Source of the DNA: Treponema sp. UBA4692
GTDB lineage: Bacteria > Spirochaetota > Spirochaetia > Treponematales > Treponemataceae
Direction: 5' to 3'
DNA length: 64,000 nt
Assembly: GCA_002404895.1 (NCBI GenBank)
Contig: DHKO01000054.1
Span: 34,132 to 98,131, forward strand
The position numbers and the translations under genes are program-made. A model generated the notes under the pieces. The model was not told the origin of the DNA and searched no databases. It worked only from the letters and a program-made list of their open reading frames with translations. Positions 24,378 through 33,273 of this stretch are shown here, piece after piece (position 1 is the first letter of the stretch; each line of letters opens with the position of its first letter).

Positions 24378-26315
24378 ATGGCGACCACAGCAAACATTAA
24401 TGTCTTATTGAAATTTTTCGCTTCGCGTCAAAAAAGCGGAATCATTGATTATTTTGAATTTTGTGATTATCTGAAAAAATATTCGCAGCATCATCTTGAA
24501 GAACAGCCGGTTTTGGCTTGCTATCTTGAAAACACGGATTCTGCGCTCCAAAAAGAACTCGACAAGCTCATTGAGACGCACCAGATTGTGATGATGACAA
24601 CTTCAGGCGACAAGCAGGCGATTGTTGTTACAGGATATTACATTGAAAAATTCGCCGAAAGATACGATGAAATCGCCACAAATCCAACGCTTCCGTTTCC
24701 GTCCGAAGCCGACTTGCCTAGAAAAACGCCAAAGGAAATCATAACACGTGAAACCGCAGCTGATTTAATCTCAAAACTGATGGCGCGTCAGGAACTTAAT
24801 GACAAAACGCTTTACGGTCTTATTCTTCCGCACGATTCGCCGTCGATTTTGCTTCCATCAACAGTTTCTGTAAAAACACTGATTGAAGACGCAATCGGAA
24901 AAATCCAGAGCATGCTCAAGAAAGAAGAGCATCACGATTATTTCTGCAAGAAAATCACGATTTCAAATCCCGGCCGTGAAATGATTGCGAAAAATTTCTT
25001 CAACGCGTTTGTGGACAAAAACGACCATTCAATTGAAACTTTAAGCTCCACAACCGACACTTTTTATCTTTGGAATCAGCTTTGCTTTTTCATCAAGCAG
25101 GACTACGAGAAAATCAAGGATTACACCCAGGAAGACCTTTCGATTTTGCAGGCAGTTTACATCACGGAGATTGCCGCGAATTATTTCAAGAACAAGGCGC
25201 AGGAAAAAGCGAAAAAAGATTCAGCTATAAAAACGCTCGAAAATTTGCTTTTAAAGCCTCCGTATTATTTTACTTTCGACCAAATCATAAAATTCACCGA
25301 CAACAAGGGAATTCCGCTTTTGGGCCAGTATTCTGAAGAAGAGCTGAAAAATTATCTTCATTCAAAAACGCAGGAAGCGGGCATTCAGGAGCTTCCAGAG
25401 CTTCTCGTTTTCAAGACTTATGACGAGCAGCGTTATTTTATCTTCAAGAGCAAGGTGATTCAGCTTATTTTGCGTCTTTGCACAGACGCGCGGACTTCTG
25501 TGCAGGAAGCGATAAAATCTAACTGGACAAAAGTTCTAAGGTCTTTTGACTTTTTGCCTGAAATGAAAGACCAGGCAGCTTTTGAGGACAGGCTCGAGCG
25601 TGAAGTTCGGATTCAGTCGCCGATTTTAAGCGCGCTTCTGACCGCCTCGTTCACGCCGCTTTTAAGCTACGAGACAACCGGCAGCGACGACACAGGAAAA
25701 ATCAGTCTTTTTGTGAATGGACATCTTCTGCCATACAGCGAAATTCTTCTGATTGACAAGGCAAAACTTCTCGCTGATGCAAAGATTGTGCTTCCGTTCT
25801 GGTACACGACTCCGTTCTTTTCTTGGATTGCCCGGCTTTTGCTCAAGCCGCCGAAAAGCAAGAAAAAGGCGAAAGAAAAGACGAAGGCTCAGCAATACAG
25901 GGATGACGAGCATGAAAAAAGCCTTGAAGACGCGGAAACAGCTCTTCTTGCAAAAAATCCAGCAGTCTCAAAGAAAGTTGCGTTGAGAGAGGCAGCGCGC
26001 GAAGCCGAGCAGTCGCTCGTTCCGGAAAGCTCCACTTTAGACCGCGAGCTTGACTCATACGAGCATTTGTGGAACAAGCTTCTCGGCCGCGAAACTCATA
26101 AAAATCTTACCGAAGATGTAAATTCTCTTATCCGCGACTATATGCGAAAAGTTCTCCGAACAATGAAAGCTGAAGGCTTCACTGCGGAAAGAATCCAAAG
26201 CCTTGCGGACAGCCTTGTAAAAACGCCGTCTCTTCAAAAAATTGGAGAACACGACGCGCTTCAAATGTACATTCAGCTTTATATGATAAAACTTGTGAAA
26301 AATATTCCGATGTAA
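24378..26315 (+). CDS. Conserved-looking cytoplasmic protein of unknown function
   Basis: A 645-aa protein that I do not recognise. It has no signal peptide. The composition is helical and charged, with one hydrophobic stretch near residues 470-490 (IVLPFWYTTPFFSWIARLLL) directly followed by a very basic segment (KPPKSKKKAKEKTKAQQ). That layout suggests a peripheral membrane contact or a nucleic-acid or protein binding patch more than a true transmembrane helix. The start appears leaderless, since the -10 box ends nine bases before the ATG. It is transcribed alone and ends in a strong terminator. Its length and good codon structure make it a real gene. Confidence 0.8.
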   Translation: MATTANINVLLKFFASRQKSGIIDYFEFCDYLKKYSQHHLEEQPVLACYLENTDSALQKELDKLIETHQIVMMTTSGDKQAIVVTGYYIEKFAERYDEIATNPTLPFPSEADLPRKTPKEIITRETAADLISKLMARQELNDKTLYGLILPHDSPSILLPSTVSVKTLIEDAIGKIQSMLKKEEHHDYFCKKITISNPGREMIAKNFFNAFVDKNDHSIETLSSTTDTFYLWNQLCFFIKQDYEKIKDYTQEDLSILQAVYITEIAANYFKNKAQEKAKKDSAIKTLENLLLKPPYYFTFDQIIKFTDNKGIPLLGQYSEEELKNYLHSKTQEAGIQELPELLVFKTYDEQRYFIFKSKVIQLILRLCTDARTSVQEAIKSNWTKVLRSFDFLPEMKDQAAFEDRLEREVRIQSPILSALLTASFTPLLSYETTGSDDTGKISLFVNGHLLPYSEILLIDKAKLLADAKIVLPFWYTTPFFSWIARLLLKPPKSKKKAKEKTKAQQYRDDEHEKSLEDAETALLAKNPAVSKKVALREAAREAEQSLVPESSTLDRELDSYEHLWNKLLGRETHKNLTEDVNSLIRDYMRKVLRTMKAEGFTAERIQSLADSLVKTPSLQKIGEHDALQMYIQLYMIKLVKNIPM

Positions 26316-26340
26316 AAGCGTAAAAGCCAGCATCTAATTT

Positions 26341-26393
26341 TCCGCCGTGATTTATTTCAAATCATTGAAGTGAAATTACGACGGATTTTTTTT
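26341..26393 (+). terminator. Intrinsic terminator
   Basis: TCCGCCGTGATTT (26341-26353) pairs with AAATTACGACGGA (26373-26385), two G-U pairs, followed by eight T. It ends the transcript of the 645-aa gene. Confidence 0.85.
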
Positions 26394-26558
26394 ACAATTT
26401 TTTTCCGCAATTTCTCGAATTTTTTTACATTTTTTTTCAAATTTCTTGCCGTTTTTGAATTTTCATTTGAAATATATAAATGTAAGCTCCCGGCCGGAGA
26501 TTTATAAGTTTTCAACAGCTTTGCGGATTTTTCCGCAAATGCGATTCAAGGAGATTTT

Positions 26559-27023
26559 ATGAACGCAATGAACCAAATTATTATTGAAGGAAATGTTGTC
26601 CGAGATTCACAAATCAAGGAGACGCAGAAAGGAACACGGGTCGCAACAATGCCAATCGCGTCAAACAGAGTTTTCAAGGATTCAAACGGCGATTTTCAGT
26701 CGGAAGTCAGTTTTTTTGATGTGCAGGCCTGGGGGCAAAAATTCTGCGAGAGCGTCGCAAAAAACGGAATAAAAGGCCGTGGCGTCCGTGTTGTCGGAAG
26801 ATTAAAGCAGGACAGATGGAAAAATGACAGCGGCAAATCACAATCGCGGATTTACATAATCGCAGACCACATCGACTTTAAGCCGCTGCCGAAAGAATCT
26901 TTCCAAGAATCTGAAAACAAGGAAAATTTCGGAAACTCCACTGAAAGGCCAAGCGATTTTGACTTTGAGCCGGAGTCAGCCGAAGTTTTTGAAAAGGAAG
27001 CCGTTGCTGAAACAGTGTTCTAA
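26559..27023 (+). CDS. ssb: Single-stranded DNA-binding protein
   Basis: A 154-aa SSB. The OB fold spans about residues 1-110: NQIIIEGNVVRDSQIKET, FFDVQAWGQKFCESV and GRGVRVVGRLKQDRW are typical. The acidic tail (DFDFEPESAEVFEKEAVAETVF in part) does not end in the classical DDDIPF peptide, so contacts with partner proteins may differ. SSB coats single-stranded DNA in replication and repair. The ATG has AAGGAG in front. It is a single-gene unit between two terminators. The neighbours (no rpsF, rpsR or rplI) show it is not in the usual ribosomal operon. Confidence 0.93.
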   Translation: MNAMNQIIIEGNVVRDSQIKETQKGTRVATMPIASNRVFKDSNGDFQSEVSFFDVQAWGQKFCESVAKNGIKGRGVRVVGRLKQDRWKNDSGKSQSRIYIIADHIDFKPLPKESFQESENKENFGNSTERPSDFDFEPESAEVFEKEAVAETVF

Positions 27024-27069
27024 AACAATGTTTTAAAAGAAAATTTTAAGAACACGAAAAAAACAATAA

Positions 27070-27109
27070 AAAATGGCTGGCAAGAGAAAATCTCAAAGCC
27101 AGCCATTTT
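27070..27109. terminator. Bidirectional intrinsic terminator
   Basis: AAAATGGCTGGC (27070-27081) pairs with GCCAGCCATTTT (27098-27109), flanked by A and T runs. It serves ssb and the convergent U32 peptidase gene. Confidence 0.88.
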
Positions 27110-27126
27110 AGCTTTTTCTTTATTTT

Positions 27127-29394
27127 TTAGCGGCGGCGCGATTTTCTGCCATTTTTATTTTCGTTTTTCGGCAGTTTTTGATACTGCGCTTTGCCAAATC
27201 CGGCAGCACGCTCCGCAGCAGCTTTTTCATTCATCGCCTTGTAAATTTCAATTTTCTCTGGACTATAAAAACCGTCTTTCCAGTTGAATCTCGAAGCTTC
27301 AAGAATCGGCTGTTTTTTTGCTATTGCAGTCGTAACCATTTTCAGCTCCTGACGAGACACTTTTGTCCTTGAAAAATCAATCAGAATTCTCGTGAAGCCC
27401 GCGCTTTTAATCTTGTCGGTTCTGTCGGCAATAGAAAAAGGGGCTTCAGGCATAACAACTGTTCCATCGATATTTGAATTGACTTTGAAAACTTTTTCTT
27501 CCTTGTCCATAAAATAGAGAAAATCATAGCTTTCAGGAAGCCGGAATCTCATTCTAAACAAAGCCGGATAAGCAAAAATCGTGACCATAACTCTTCCACG
27601 AACATTCTGCTCCCACGTATCCTTTAAGTTGTCGAAAGAATTTTCAAGCGGAGATATAAACGCGCCGATATTCTGATTCTCGAACCACGAAGCAGCCCAA
27701 CGGTTGAAAGTATAAAGATAAGGGCCGGCAATCATATTCGCTTTTTTGCTTTTCAGCAAATTGATGTGAGCCATATTATTCACAACAAAAGTGCTGAAAC
27801 CTTCCGAAATCAGACTTTCAAGGTCAGAAGCAAGCTGTTCTTCCTTTGAAGACGGAAGATAAGGGTCAAGCGAAATTATAATCTGCTTTTTTGAAATCGG
27901 AATTTTCGCTTTTTTCACAAGCAAACCGTTTCGTGTCTCAAAATTAAATTCCAAAATCACGCGGACAGGATTTTTTGCGAGAACCTGGTAAATATCAGAA
28001 ATAGTCGAGACCTGAACGTAAATTCCTTCTGGAAAATAGGAAAGCTCATTTTTTGCAATCGGAGTTATGTCAAGAACAGGAAGAACCTCATTTCCAGGCT
28101 GTTTCCTATATTTGCTGATGTCAGACGGAAGAACTCTCGGATAGCGTTTTGACATTGATTTTGTCTGAAGAAGATAAACCGAGTCTCCTCGCTTGAATCC
28201 GACAGGAACATCTATCATTCTAACGCCTTTAATATCCGCAACTGTGCGGACTTTATGGCTTGTGCGGCCTGTGTCATCCTGCCTGTGCAGGCGGATTGAG
28301 TCTCCAATATCCGGGTCGTAGCTTCCGCCGCTCAAATGAACCATCATAATCTGATAATCTTTCGGGTCAGCATTAGGGCCGGCAGCTTCACGAGCCTTGT
28401 TTTTCGCCTCGTCGCTAGCAGGTTCAATCTTGTCGATTTTTCCAAGATAAATTCCAGTTCCGCCAGCCTGATTAGGATTCAATATAAGCGAGCCAGCTTT
28501 TTGCACGCCCTCTTCGTTCGTCTTAAAATTATACCAATAAGAAGTTTTTGCGCGCGCAAAATCAGTTGAAAGGAGACGTTTTGCAGTCGCAAGCGCGCCG
28601 CGCCGGTCTTTTTCCCAGTTGTCCATTAAATAGCGGTAAGCCGCAACAACGGAGCCGACATATTCCGCGCTTTTCATTCTTCCTTCGATTTTAAAGCTTT
28701 CAACTCCAATCTGCATTAAATCTGGAATCTGCTCGATAAGCTGCAAATCGCAAGGAGAAAAATAATATCCAGATTTTTCACCGCTCTCGCCGTCAACAGT
28801 GTAATAGCGACGGCACGCCTGAGTACACATTCCGCGGTTCGCTGATTTTCCGCCCAAAAAACTTGAAAAAAGACACAAGCCGCTTTCTGAAACGCAAAGC
28901 GCGCCATGAACAAACATTTCAATTTCTGCGCTTGTGTGAGATTTTATGTACTTTATTTCTTCAAGACCAAGCTCGCGCGCAACAACAACGCGTTTTAAGC
29001 CGGCTTTGCTTAAAAGATTCACACCCGCCGCGCTTTCAACATTCATTTGAGTTGAGCCATGAAGCTCCAAATTCGGGAAAAATTCGCGACACATTCTAAT
29101 AACGCCCATATCCTGAACAATAAGGCCGTCCGGTCCGACTTTGTTCAGATATGAGAGAAAACGATAAAGGCGTTCAGTCTCGCGTTCCTCGCTGACGGTG
29201 TTCACCGTCACATAAATTTTTTTATTCTGCTTGTGAAGCGCGTCCACTGCGGCTTCAAACTGATTCCATGCGAAATTTGTTGTTCTTAATCTTGCGTTAA
29301 AACTTTTCAGTCCAAGGTAAACCGCATCGGCGCCTTCACCGATTGCGGCATCAAGTGCTTCAATACTGCCTGCCGGCGCTAATAATTCTGACAT
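27127..29394 (-). CDS. U32-family peptidase-like protein, RlhA/long form
   Basis: A 755-aa member of the U32 family. The N-terminal TIM-barrel (LLAPAGSIEALDAAIGEGAD) is followed by the family's cysteine cluster: GALCVSESGLC, then NRGMCTQACRRYY about 20 residues on, and a fourth contribution at FSPCDLQLIEQIP. These Cys bind an iron-sulfur cluster in RlhA and TrhP, which hydroxylate 23S rRNA C2501 and tRNA uridine 34. The extra C-terminal half, from about residue 320, matches the long RlhA-type architecture, so rRNA hydroxylation with prephenate is the most likely role, not proteolysis. The C-terminus is very basic (KNGRKSRRR). There is no Shine-Dalgarno sequence, and TAAAAT ends seven bases before the ATG, so a leaderless mRNA is likely. 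Confidence 0.88.
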   Translation of the reverse strand: MSELLAPAGSIEALDAAIGEGADAVYLGLKSFNARLRTTNFAWNQFEAAVDALHKQNKKIYVTVNTVSEERETERLYRFLSYLNKVGPDGLIVQDMGVIRMCREFFPNLELHGSTQMNVESAAGVNLLSKAGLKRVVVARELGLEEIKYIKSHTSAEIEMFVHGALCVSESGLCLFSSFLGGKSANRGMCTQACRRYYTVDGESGEKSGYYFSPCDLQLIEQIPDLMQIGVESFKIEGRMKSAEYVGSVVAAYRYLMDNWEKDRRGALATAKRLLSTDFARAKTSYWYNFKTNEEGVQKAGSLILNPNQAGGTGIYLGKIDKIEPASDEAKNKAREAAGPNADPKDYQIMMVHLSGGSYDPDIGDSIRLHRQDDTGRTSHKVRTVADIKGVRMIDVPVGFKRGDSVYLLQTKSMSKRYPRVLPSDISKYRKQPGNEVLPVLDITPIAKNELSYFPEGIYVQVSTISDIYQVLAKNPVRVILEFNFETRNGLLVKKAKIPISKKQIIISLDPYLPSSKEEQLASDLESLISEGFSTFVVNNMAHINLLKSKKANMIAGPYLYTFNRWAASWFENQNIGAFISPLENSFDNLKDTWEQNVRGRVMVTIFAYPALFRMRFRLPESYDFLYFMDKEEKVFKVNSNIDGTVVMPEAPFSIADRTDKIKSAGFTRILIDFSRTKVSRQELKMVTTAIAKKQPILEASRFNWKDGFYSPEKIEIYKAMNEKAAAERAAGFGKAQYQKLPKNENKNGRKSRRR

Positions 29395-29401
29395 AACCGA
29401 T

Positions 29402-29407
29402 ATTTTA
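29402..29407 (-). promoter_or_regulatory. -10 box close to the U32 peptidase start
   Basis: TAAAAT on the minus strand, seven bases before the ATG at 29394. The -35 region is not convincing. This spacing implies a leaderless message. Confidence 0.4.
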
Positions 29408-29448
29408 GCGGTTTTCTTCTTTATTTACTAGCAAGCAGGCGAATAAAA

Positions 29449-30597
29449 TTACTCTGAAAAATAATTCGTGCTGTTCTCAAATCCTGGAGTCGCACCGGAA
29501 ACAATCGATTTTCCGCTTCCAGACTTTTCTGTCAATCTCCAGTCGTCAGCGCAACCTGAAATTTTCTCGATTTCTCCCGAAGCATATTTTTCAGCAAGCT
29601 CCGAAACATTTTTTCTTGAAATCGAGCGGTACAAAGTCGTCGCAGAATCGCTTTGAAAAGCCGAAGAAACATCGCTTCCAGAAGTCCAAATTCCTTCAGA
29701 AGATAAAATCTCGGCATATTTCGCTTGAAGATTGCTTCCCCATTTTCCAGACGTTGATTTGCAATAAGCTATTCCGTCGCAGACAGTTTCATTTGAATAA
29801 TTCTTCAGGACAAGAACATCGGCAGAAACTCCGATTTTTGCCTCAGTTCCGTCACGCCACAAATCACGTGCCGAGGCGCAGCTTTCTTCAGCCTTAGACA
29901 ATGCAAGGTCGCTTCCGATTTCGTTCACAGCGTTTTCAGAATCAAAAGTGCGGTTGTGAAGCGTGATATATTCGCCAGCTTGAACTTCAATAGCCGGAAA
30001 AATATAGTCAAAATCCGTGCCTTTCGCGCCCGAGCAAAGTTTCAAGCCATGCGTATTTCCGCCTTTCAAGCAATAAAATTCAATAAAATCACTTTTTAAT
30101 GTTTTCGAGTCTGATTTTGTGCGAATCTCGCTGAAAATCAAAACAGCAGGATTTTCATTGAAGCCGACAAATTCCTGCTCAAATTCTGTTGAATTTCCGC
30201 TTGTATCGGTAATTACTGCGCTGAAAACATAATTCTCGCCAACCTGAGTGTTTCCATCCAGCTTAATTTCCGCAGTTTTTCCGCTTTCATCATAATCAAT
30301 AGACAGAACAGGAATCTCATCGCCTAAATTTTCGGATTTTCCTTGATTTACCGATGCGCTTGAAACAAAAATTTTCTCAGAGCAGCCAACTGAAAACGAG
30401 CCGCTTCCAGTCAAATTGAACGACTCCACAACAGGACAAGTTTTGTCGCCAGGCTGAATCTCAATTCCCTCTTCCGTCATTCGGCACGAGACAGGTCCGA
30501 TTGAAAAAATCACGAATCCGCAAATCATAAAAACTGTAAGAAAATAATTAAAAATCGGCTTGCGTTTTTCCCAAAAAACTTTCTTAAAACTTTTCAT
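29449..30597 (-). CDS. Lipoprotein with lamin-tail-like domain
   Basis: A 382-aa protein. The N-terminus has a long basic region and a hydrophobic stretch ending in GPVSC (Cys ~38), a probable lipobox. Residues ~45-150 look like an Ig-type fold. From about residue 150 comes AVLIFSEIRTKSDS..DFIEFYCLKGG..HGLKLCSG and later GEYITLHNR, which is the strand order of lamin-tail domains (SEI..., DFIE..., G..L). Such domains in bacteria occur on exported nucleases and surface proteins and are binding modules. No catalytic part is visible. The ATG has GGAGG upstream. It follows a terminator-like stem on the same strand, so it probably has its own promoter. Confidence 0.75.
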   Translation of the reverse strand: MKSFKKVFWEKRKPIFNYFLTVFMICGFVIFSIGPVSCRMTEEGIEIQPGDKTCPVVESFNLTGSGSFSVGCSEKIFVSSASVNQGKSENLGDEIPVLSIDYDESGKTAEIKLDGNTQVGENYVFSAVITDTSGNSTEFEQEFVGFNENPAVLIFSEIRTKSDSKTLKSDFIEFYCLKGGNTHGLKLCSGAKGTDFDYIFPAIEVQAGEYITLHNRTFDSENAVNEIGSDLALSKAEESCASARDLWRDGTEAKIGVSADVLVLKNYSNETVCDGIAYCKSTSGKWGSNLQAKYAEILSSEGIWTSGSDVSSAFQSDSATTLYRSISRKNVSELAEKYASGEIEKISGCADDWRLTEKSGSGKSIVSGATPGFENSTNYFSE

Positions 30598-30687
30598 AAG
30601 TTCCTCCTTTTTTCTGCTTATTTATTTCAAAAAAAAGTTAGAAATGAGCAAAAAATTCAGAAAAAATTTCAAGAAAATTAAAAAAAT

Positions 30688-30741
30688 AAGCCTCCGGCAT
30701 TAAATGAAGCAAATTCCGTGCTTCACACTTGCCGAAGGCTT
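30688..30741 (-). terminator. Intrinsic terminator or leader hairpin
   Basis: AAGCCTTCGGCA and TGCCGGAGGCTT (minus strand, 30741-30730 and 30699-30688) pair, enclosing a second small stem TGAAGC/GCTTCA, and are followed by TTTTTT. It most likely ends the DUF2259 transcript upstream of the lamin-tail lipoprotein. Confidence 0.8.
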
Positions 30742-30786
30742 TCCATAAATCGCAAATTATAAATTATATATAGAAGAAAAAAGTTT

Positions 30787-31488
30787 TTACAGGCGAATCG
30801 TCTCCACCATATATCTGATTGAAATTCCGTTTGAATCCGAAAGTTTCTTTTCAACAACAAAAACAAGATTTCTTCCAGACTTGTCAGAAAAAATTCTGTC
30901 GATTGTGTAGTCCGTCACAAGTTTTCTTTTAATGTCAGGCGAGCCGACAACATTTCTCGAAATAACATGGCCGTTTTCATCCTGCTTCTCAAGTCCGATA
31001 AAAAATGACGATTTCAGGCTCGCGCCGTTTCCAATCACATTTTTTTCAAGTTTTATATGATAATAAATGCTTTTGTCCGCAGTTGAGCTTTCAAAATCCT
31101 TGAAAACAATTTCGCTGTCGCTCGGCTTGCTTTCATCCCGCACATAAAGAAGATTGTCCGCGTCAACCGGCTTTAAATTATATCTTTTCAAATACCAGGA
31201 AGCCTTGGAATAAAGCTCCTCGTAAACTTTTTTTCCGCTTTTTGAAGCAGTTGAGGCAGAAGGAGAAGTTCTGAAAACACCGCCGTCGATAAAATCATTT
31301 TTCGCAATATCTACAGTGTAAATTTCCGCATAACCTTGAAAATTCCGGTCAGTTTTTCCATATTCAGCAAAGACATAAGTTTTTCCGTCATTTGAAAGCC
31401 CCAAATCAACGAAAGCCGCCGCATCTCCAGCAAAAGTCAGAAAAGCCGCCGCAAGAAAGATAATTCCAGACAACAGAAGCTTTTTCAT
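30787..31488 (-). CDS. DUF2259-type secreted protein
   Basis: A 233-aa protein. The start at 31488 has GGGAGG upstream. A cleavable signal peptide (LLLSGIIFLAAAFLTFAGDA) leads to a mature domain that begins with AAFVDLGLSNDGKTYVFAEYG, given here in part; this opening, with a beta-propeller-like strand repeat, and the ending FVVEKKL...IRYMVETIRL match the DUF2259 family of predicted secreted proteins in spirochetes. The function of the family is not known. No cysteines or catalytic triad stand out. The location should be periplasmic. Confidence 0.8.
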   Translation of the reverse strand: MKKLLLSGIIFLAAAFLTFAGDAAAFVDLGLSNDGKTYVFAEYGKTDRNFQGYAEIYTVDIAKNDFIDGGVFRTSPSASTASKSGKKVYEELYSKASWYLKRYNLKPVDADNLLYVRDESKPSDSEIVFKDFESSTADKSIYYHIKLEKNVIGNGASLKSSFFIGLEKQDENGHVISRNVVGSPDIKRKLVTDYTIDRIFSDKSGRNLVFVVEKKLSDSNGISIRYMVETIRL

Positions 31489-31553
31489 AAGTCCTCCCAA
31501 TGAAATAAGAATATTTCACATCTTTTATATTTTCGGTTTTCCAAAATGCAGAC

Positions 31554-31582
31554 TTTACAAGTTTTTGAGTTGCGTTTAAGAT
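31554..31582 (+). promoter_or_regulatory. Promoter for a probably leaderless mRNA
   Basis: TTTACA (31554-31559), 17-bp spacer, TAAGAT (31577-31582); the ATG at 31589 is six bases after the -10 box, where transcription itself is expected to begin. Confidence 0.5.
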
Positions 31583-31588
31583 TTTTTT

Positions 31589-32428
31589 ATGACATTGAAG
31601 ATTCGTAATCGGATTTTAAAGTTTTTCATGTATGTTTCGCTCGCGTCGATTGCGTTTTCAGTTCTCGCGCTAATTTTCACGCTCGCAAAAGGATATTTGA
31701 TTCCGCCGCCGACATTGCGTATTCCGGGCTATCTGAATTCTGAATTGCTGAGAAATCTTTCATTTACAAAGCAAAATCTCGTTCCGACTTTGATTTCATT
31801 TTTTCTTCTCGCAGTTTATGTTCCAGTCGTCCTGTTTTTTATTTTCAGATATTTTGAGAACACGCAGTCCTCGGAGATAATTTTCTTTTCGGCCTTTCTC
31901 TTGGGAATTCTCTGCGAAGTTGCGAGATTTTACACAATTTGCTTTGGAGTCTGGCAGACTTTCACGAATCTTCTGATTTTTCTTGGAAACATCGTCCTTT
32001 TTGGAAGAATTCTCGCTCCGCTGAGTTTTGCCTGCGCCTCAATTTTCAGCGAGACCGAGCAGCGGCAGGACATCGAGCGAAATTATCTGATTATGATTGT
32101 GGCGGCGTTTCTTTTCGCGCTGATAATTCCGCTGAACACAGGAAGAATTTCGTCGGCAGGGCTTGTAACCGAAGGATTTATGACGCTTTTGAACGGAGCA
32201 AGATTTATTTTGATAATTCTCGCCGTTTTTTCTTTCTACGTTAGAAGCGTAAGGCACGCGAACAAAGATTTTATTCCGATTGGGCTTTGGATTTTTGCAT
32301 TGTACGCAGGCTACGTTCTTTTGATTTGCGCTGACAATTATATTTTTATGATTTTAGGAAGTGGACTTTTGTACACAGGAACTTATTTTTATCTTAAAGA
32401 TTTGCACAAAATGTATATGTGGCTTTAG
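31589..32428 (+). CDS. Polytopic membrane protein of unknown function
   Basis: A 279-aa protein with seven or eight hydrophobic helices: for example VSLASIAFSVLALIFTLA near residue 20, LISFFLLAVYVPVVLFFIF near 75, LLIFLGNIVLFGRILAPL near 130, MIVAAFLFALIIPL near 175, FILIILAVFSFYV near 210 and LWIFALYAGYVLLI near 240. The arrangement resembles 7TMR-DISM-like or stage-V sporulation-type sensor membranes, but there is no output domain and no motif I can name. It starts without a Shine-Dalgarno sequence. It stands alone; the downstream spacer 32429-32594 contains the 18-mer GCAAATATATAGAAGAAA and no clear terminator. Confidence 0.75.
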   Translation: MTLKIRNRILKFFMYVSLASIAFSVLALIFTLAKGYLIPPPTLRIPGYLNSELLRNLSFTKQNLVPTLISFFLLAVYVPVVLFFIFRYFENTQSSEIIFFSAFLLGILCEVARFYTICFGVWQTFTNLLIFLGNIVLFGRILAPLSFACASIFSETEQRQDIERNYLIMIVAAFLFALIIPLNTGRISSAGLVTEGFMTLLNGARFILIILAVFSFYVRSVRHANKDFIPIGLWIFALYAGYVLLICADNYIFMILGSGLLYTGTYFYLKDLHKMYMWL

Positions 32429-32594
32429 TTTTTATAAAAAAGCAAATATATAGAAGAAAACGTAAGAATTCTGAAAATTAAAAATCCAGAAATCACAGAG
32501 ATTTTTGAATTTTTCACAAGATTTCCAGAACAACAGAACAGGGAAATATAAAACACAAAAGTTTTGAAAATTTTCAGTGATTTTTGAATGATTT

Positions 32595-33215
32595 TTAATG
32601 GTTAAAAAACATCACGACTGCGCCGATTAAAATTGGAATTATCAGATTGTCAAAATCCTTTAACGGAAGCACCTCGACAGCCGCCCCGATTATAGCGGAA
32701 GCCAAAGCCGTTTTTGCAGAGCCGGTAACAGCAAAGCACGAGCAAAAAATCGCGGTAAAGCAAGTGAGGCTTCCGGCTGCGGTTTTTCCGTGGGTCAAAG
32801 GAATTTTTATTTTTCCGAAAGTTTTTCCAGCCAAGCTCGCAAGCCCGTCACCGAATGCAAGCGCGTAAATTCCTGCGGCGGCAGGAACTGGCTTTAGAAA
32901 AATCGCCGCAATCAAAATTCCTGCGACAAGCGTCACAGGACCAAGCACAAATTTATTCTCGTCTCGTTTTCTGGCAGCGGCGGCAGTAATATCAGAAATA
33001 AAAGGAATTTCCTTGCCGCGAAAACGCAAATTCTCCGCAATCATGTAGAAAATTCCGGCGGCAAAAAGAGCGCAAATCACAAAAGTTTTATTTATCGAAA
33101 GAAAAAGCGGCACAAAAGCAGTGCAGATATGAATCGTTTTTCTAAAAAATTCTTTCCGCAAAGAGATAAGCTGTTTTTTTAGCTCGATTCCGTTCTGAAC
33201 ACAAAAATATTTCAT
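32595..33215 (-). CDS. Dolichol kinase / CDP-alcohol-type lipid kinase-like membrane protein
   Basis: A 206-aa protein with six or seven hydrophobic helices. The diagnostic part is ALAFGDGLASLAGKTFGKIK followed by THGKTAAGSL, the Asp/Gly and His-Gly-Lys-T motifs of the SEC59 dolichol kinase/phytol kinase/phosphatidate cytidylyltransferase-related family. The N-terminal RKTIHICTAFVPLF is also typical (RK..H). Bacterial members are thought to phosphorylate isoprenoid alcohols or salvage lipids; the substrate here is unknown. The ribosome binding site is weak (CAGGAA about ten bases upstream). It follows the 1203-aa TPR gene by 58 bp on the same strand. Confidence 0.82.
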   Translation of the reverse strand: MKYFCVQNGIELKKQLISLRKEFFRKTIHICTAFVPLFLSINKTFVICALFAAGIFYMIAENLRFRGKEIPFISDITAAAARKRDENKFVLGPVTLVAGILIAAIFLKPVPAAAGIYALAFGDGLASLAGKTFGKIKIPLTHGKTAAGSLTCFTAIFCSCFAVTGSAKTALASAIIGAAVEVLPLKDFDNLIIPILIGAVVMFFNH

Positions 33216-33273
33216 CCGTCAAAATTCCTGCAAAGTTCCTGTTTTCCGCAATTTAAATGTTATTTCTTGAAAT

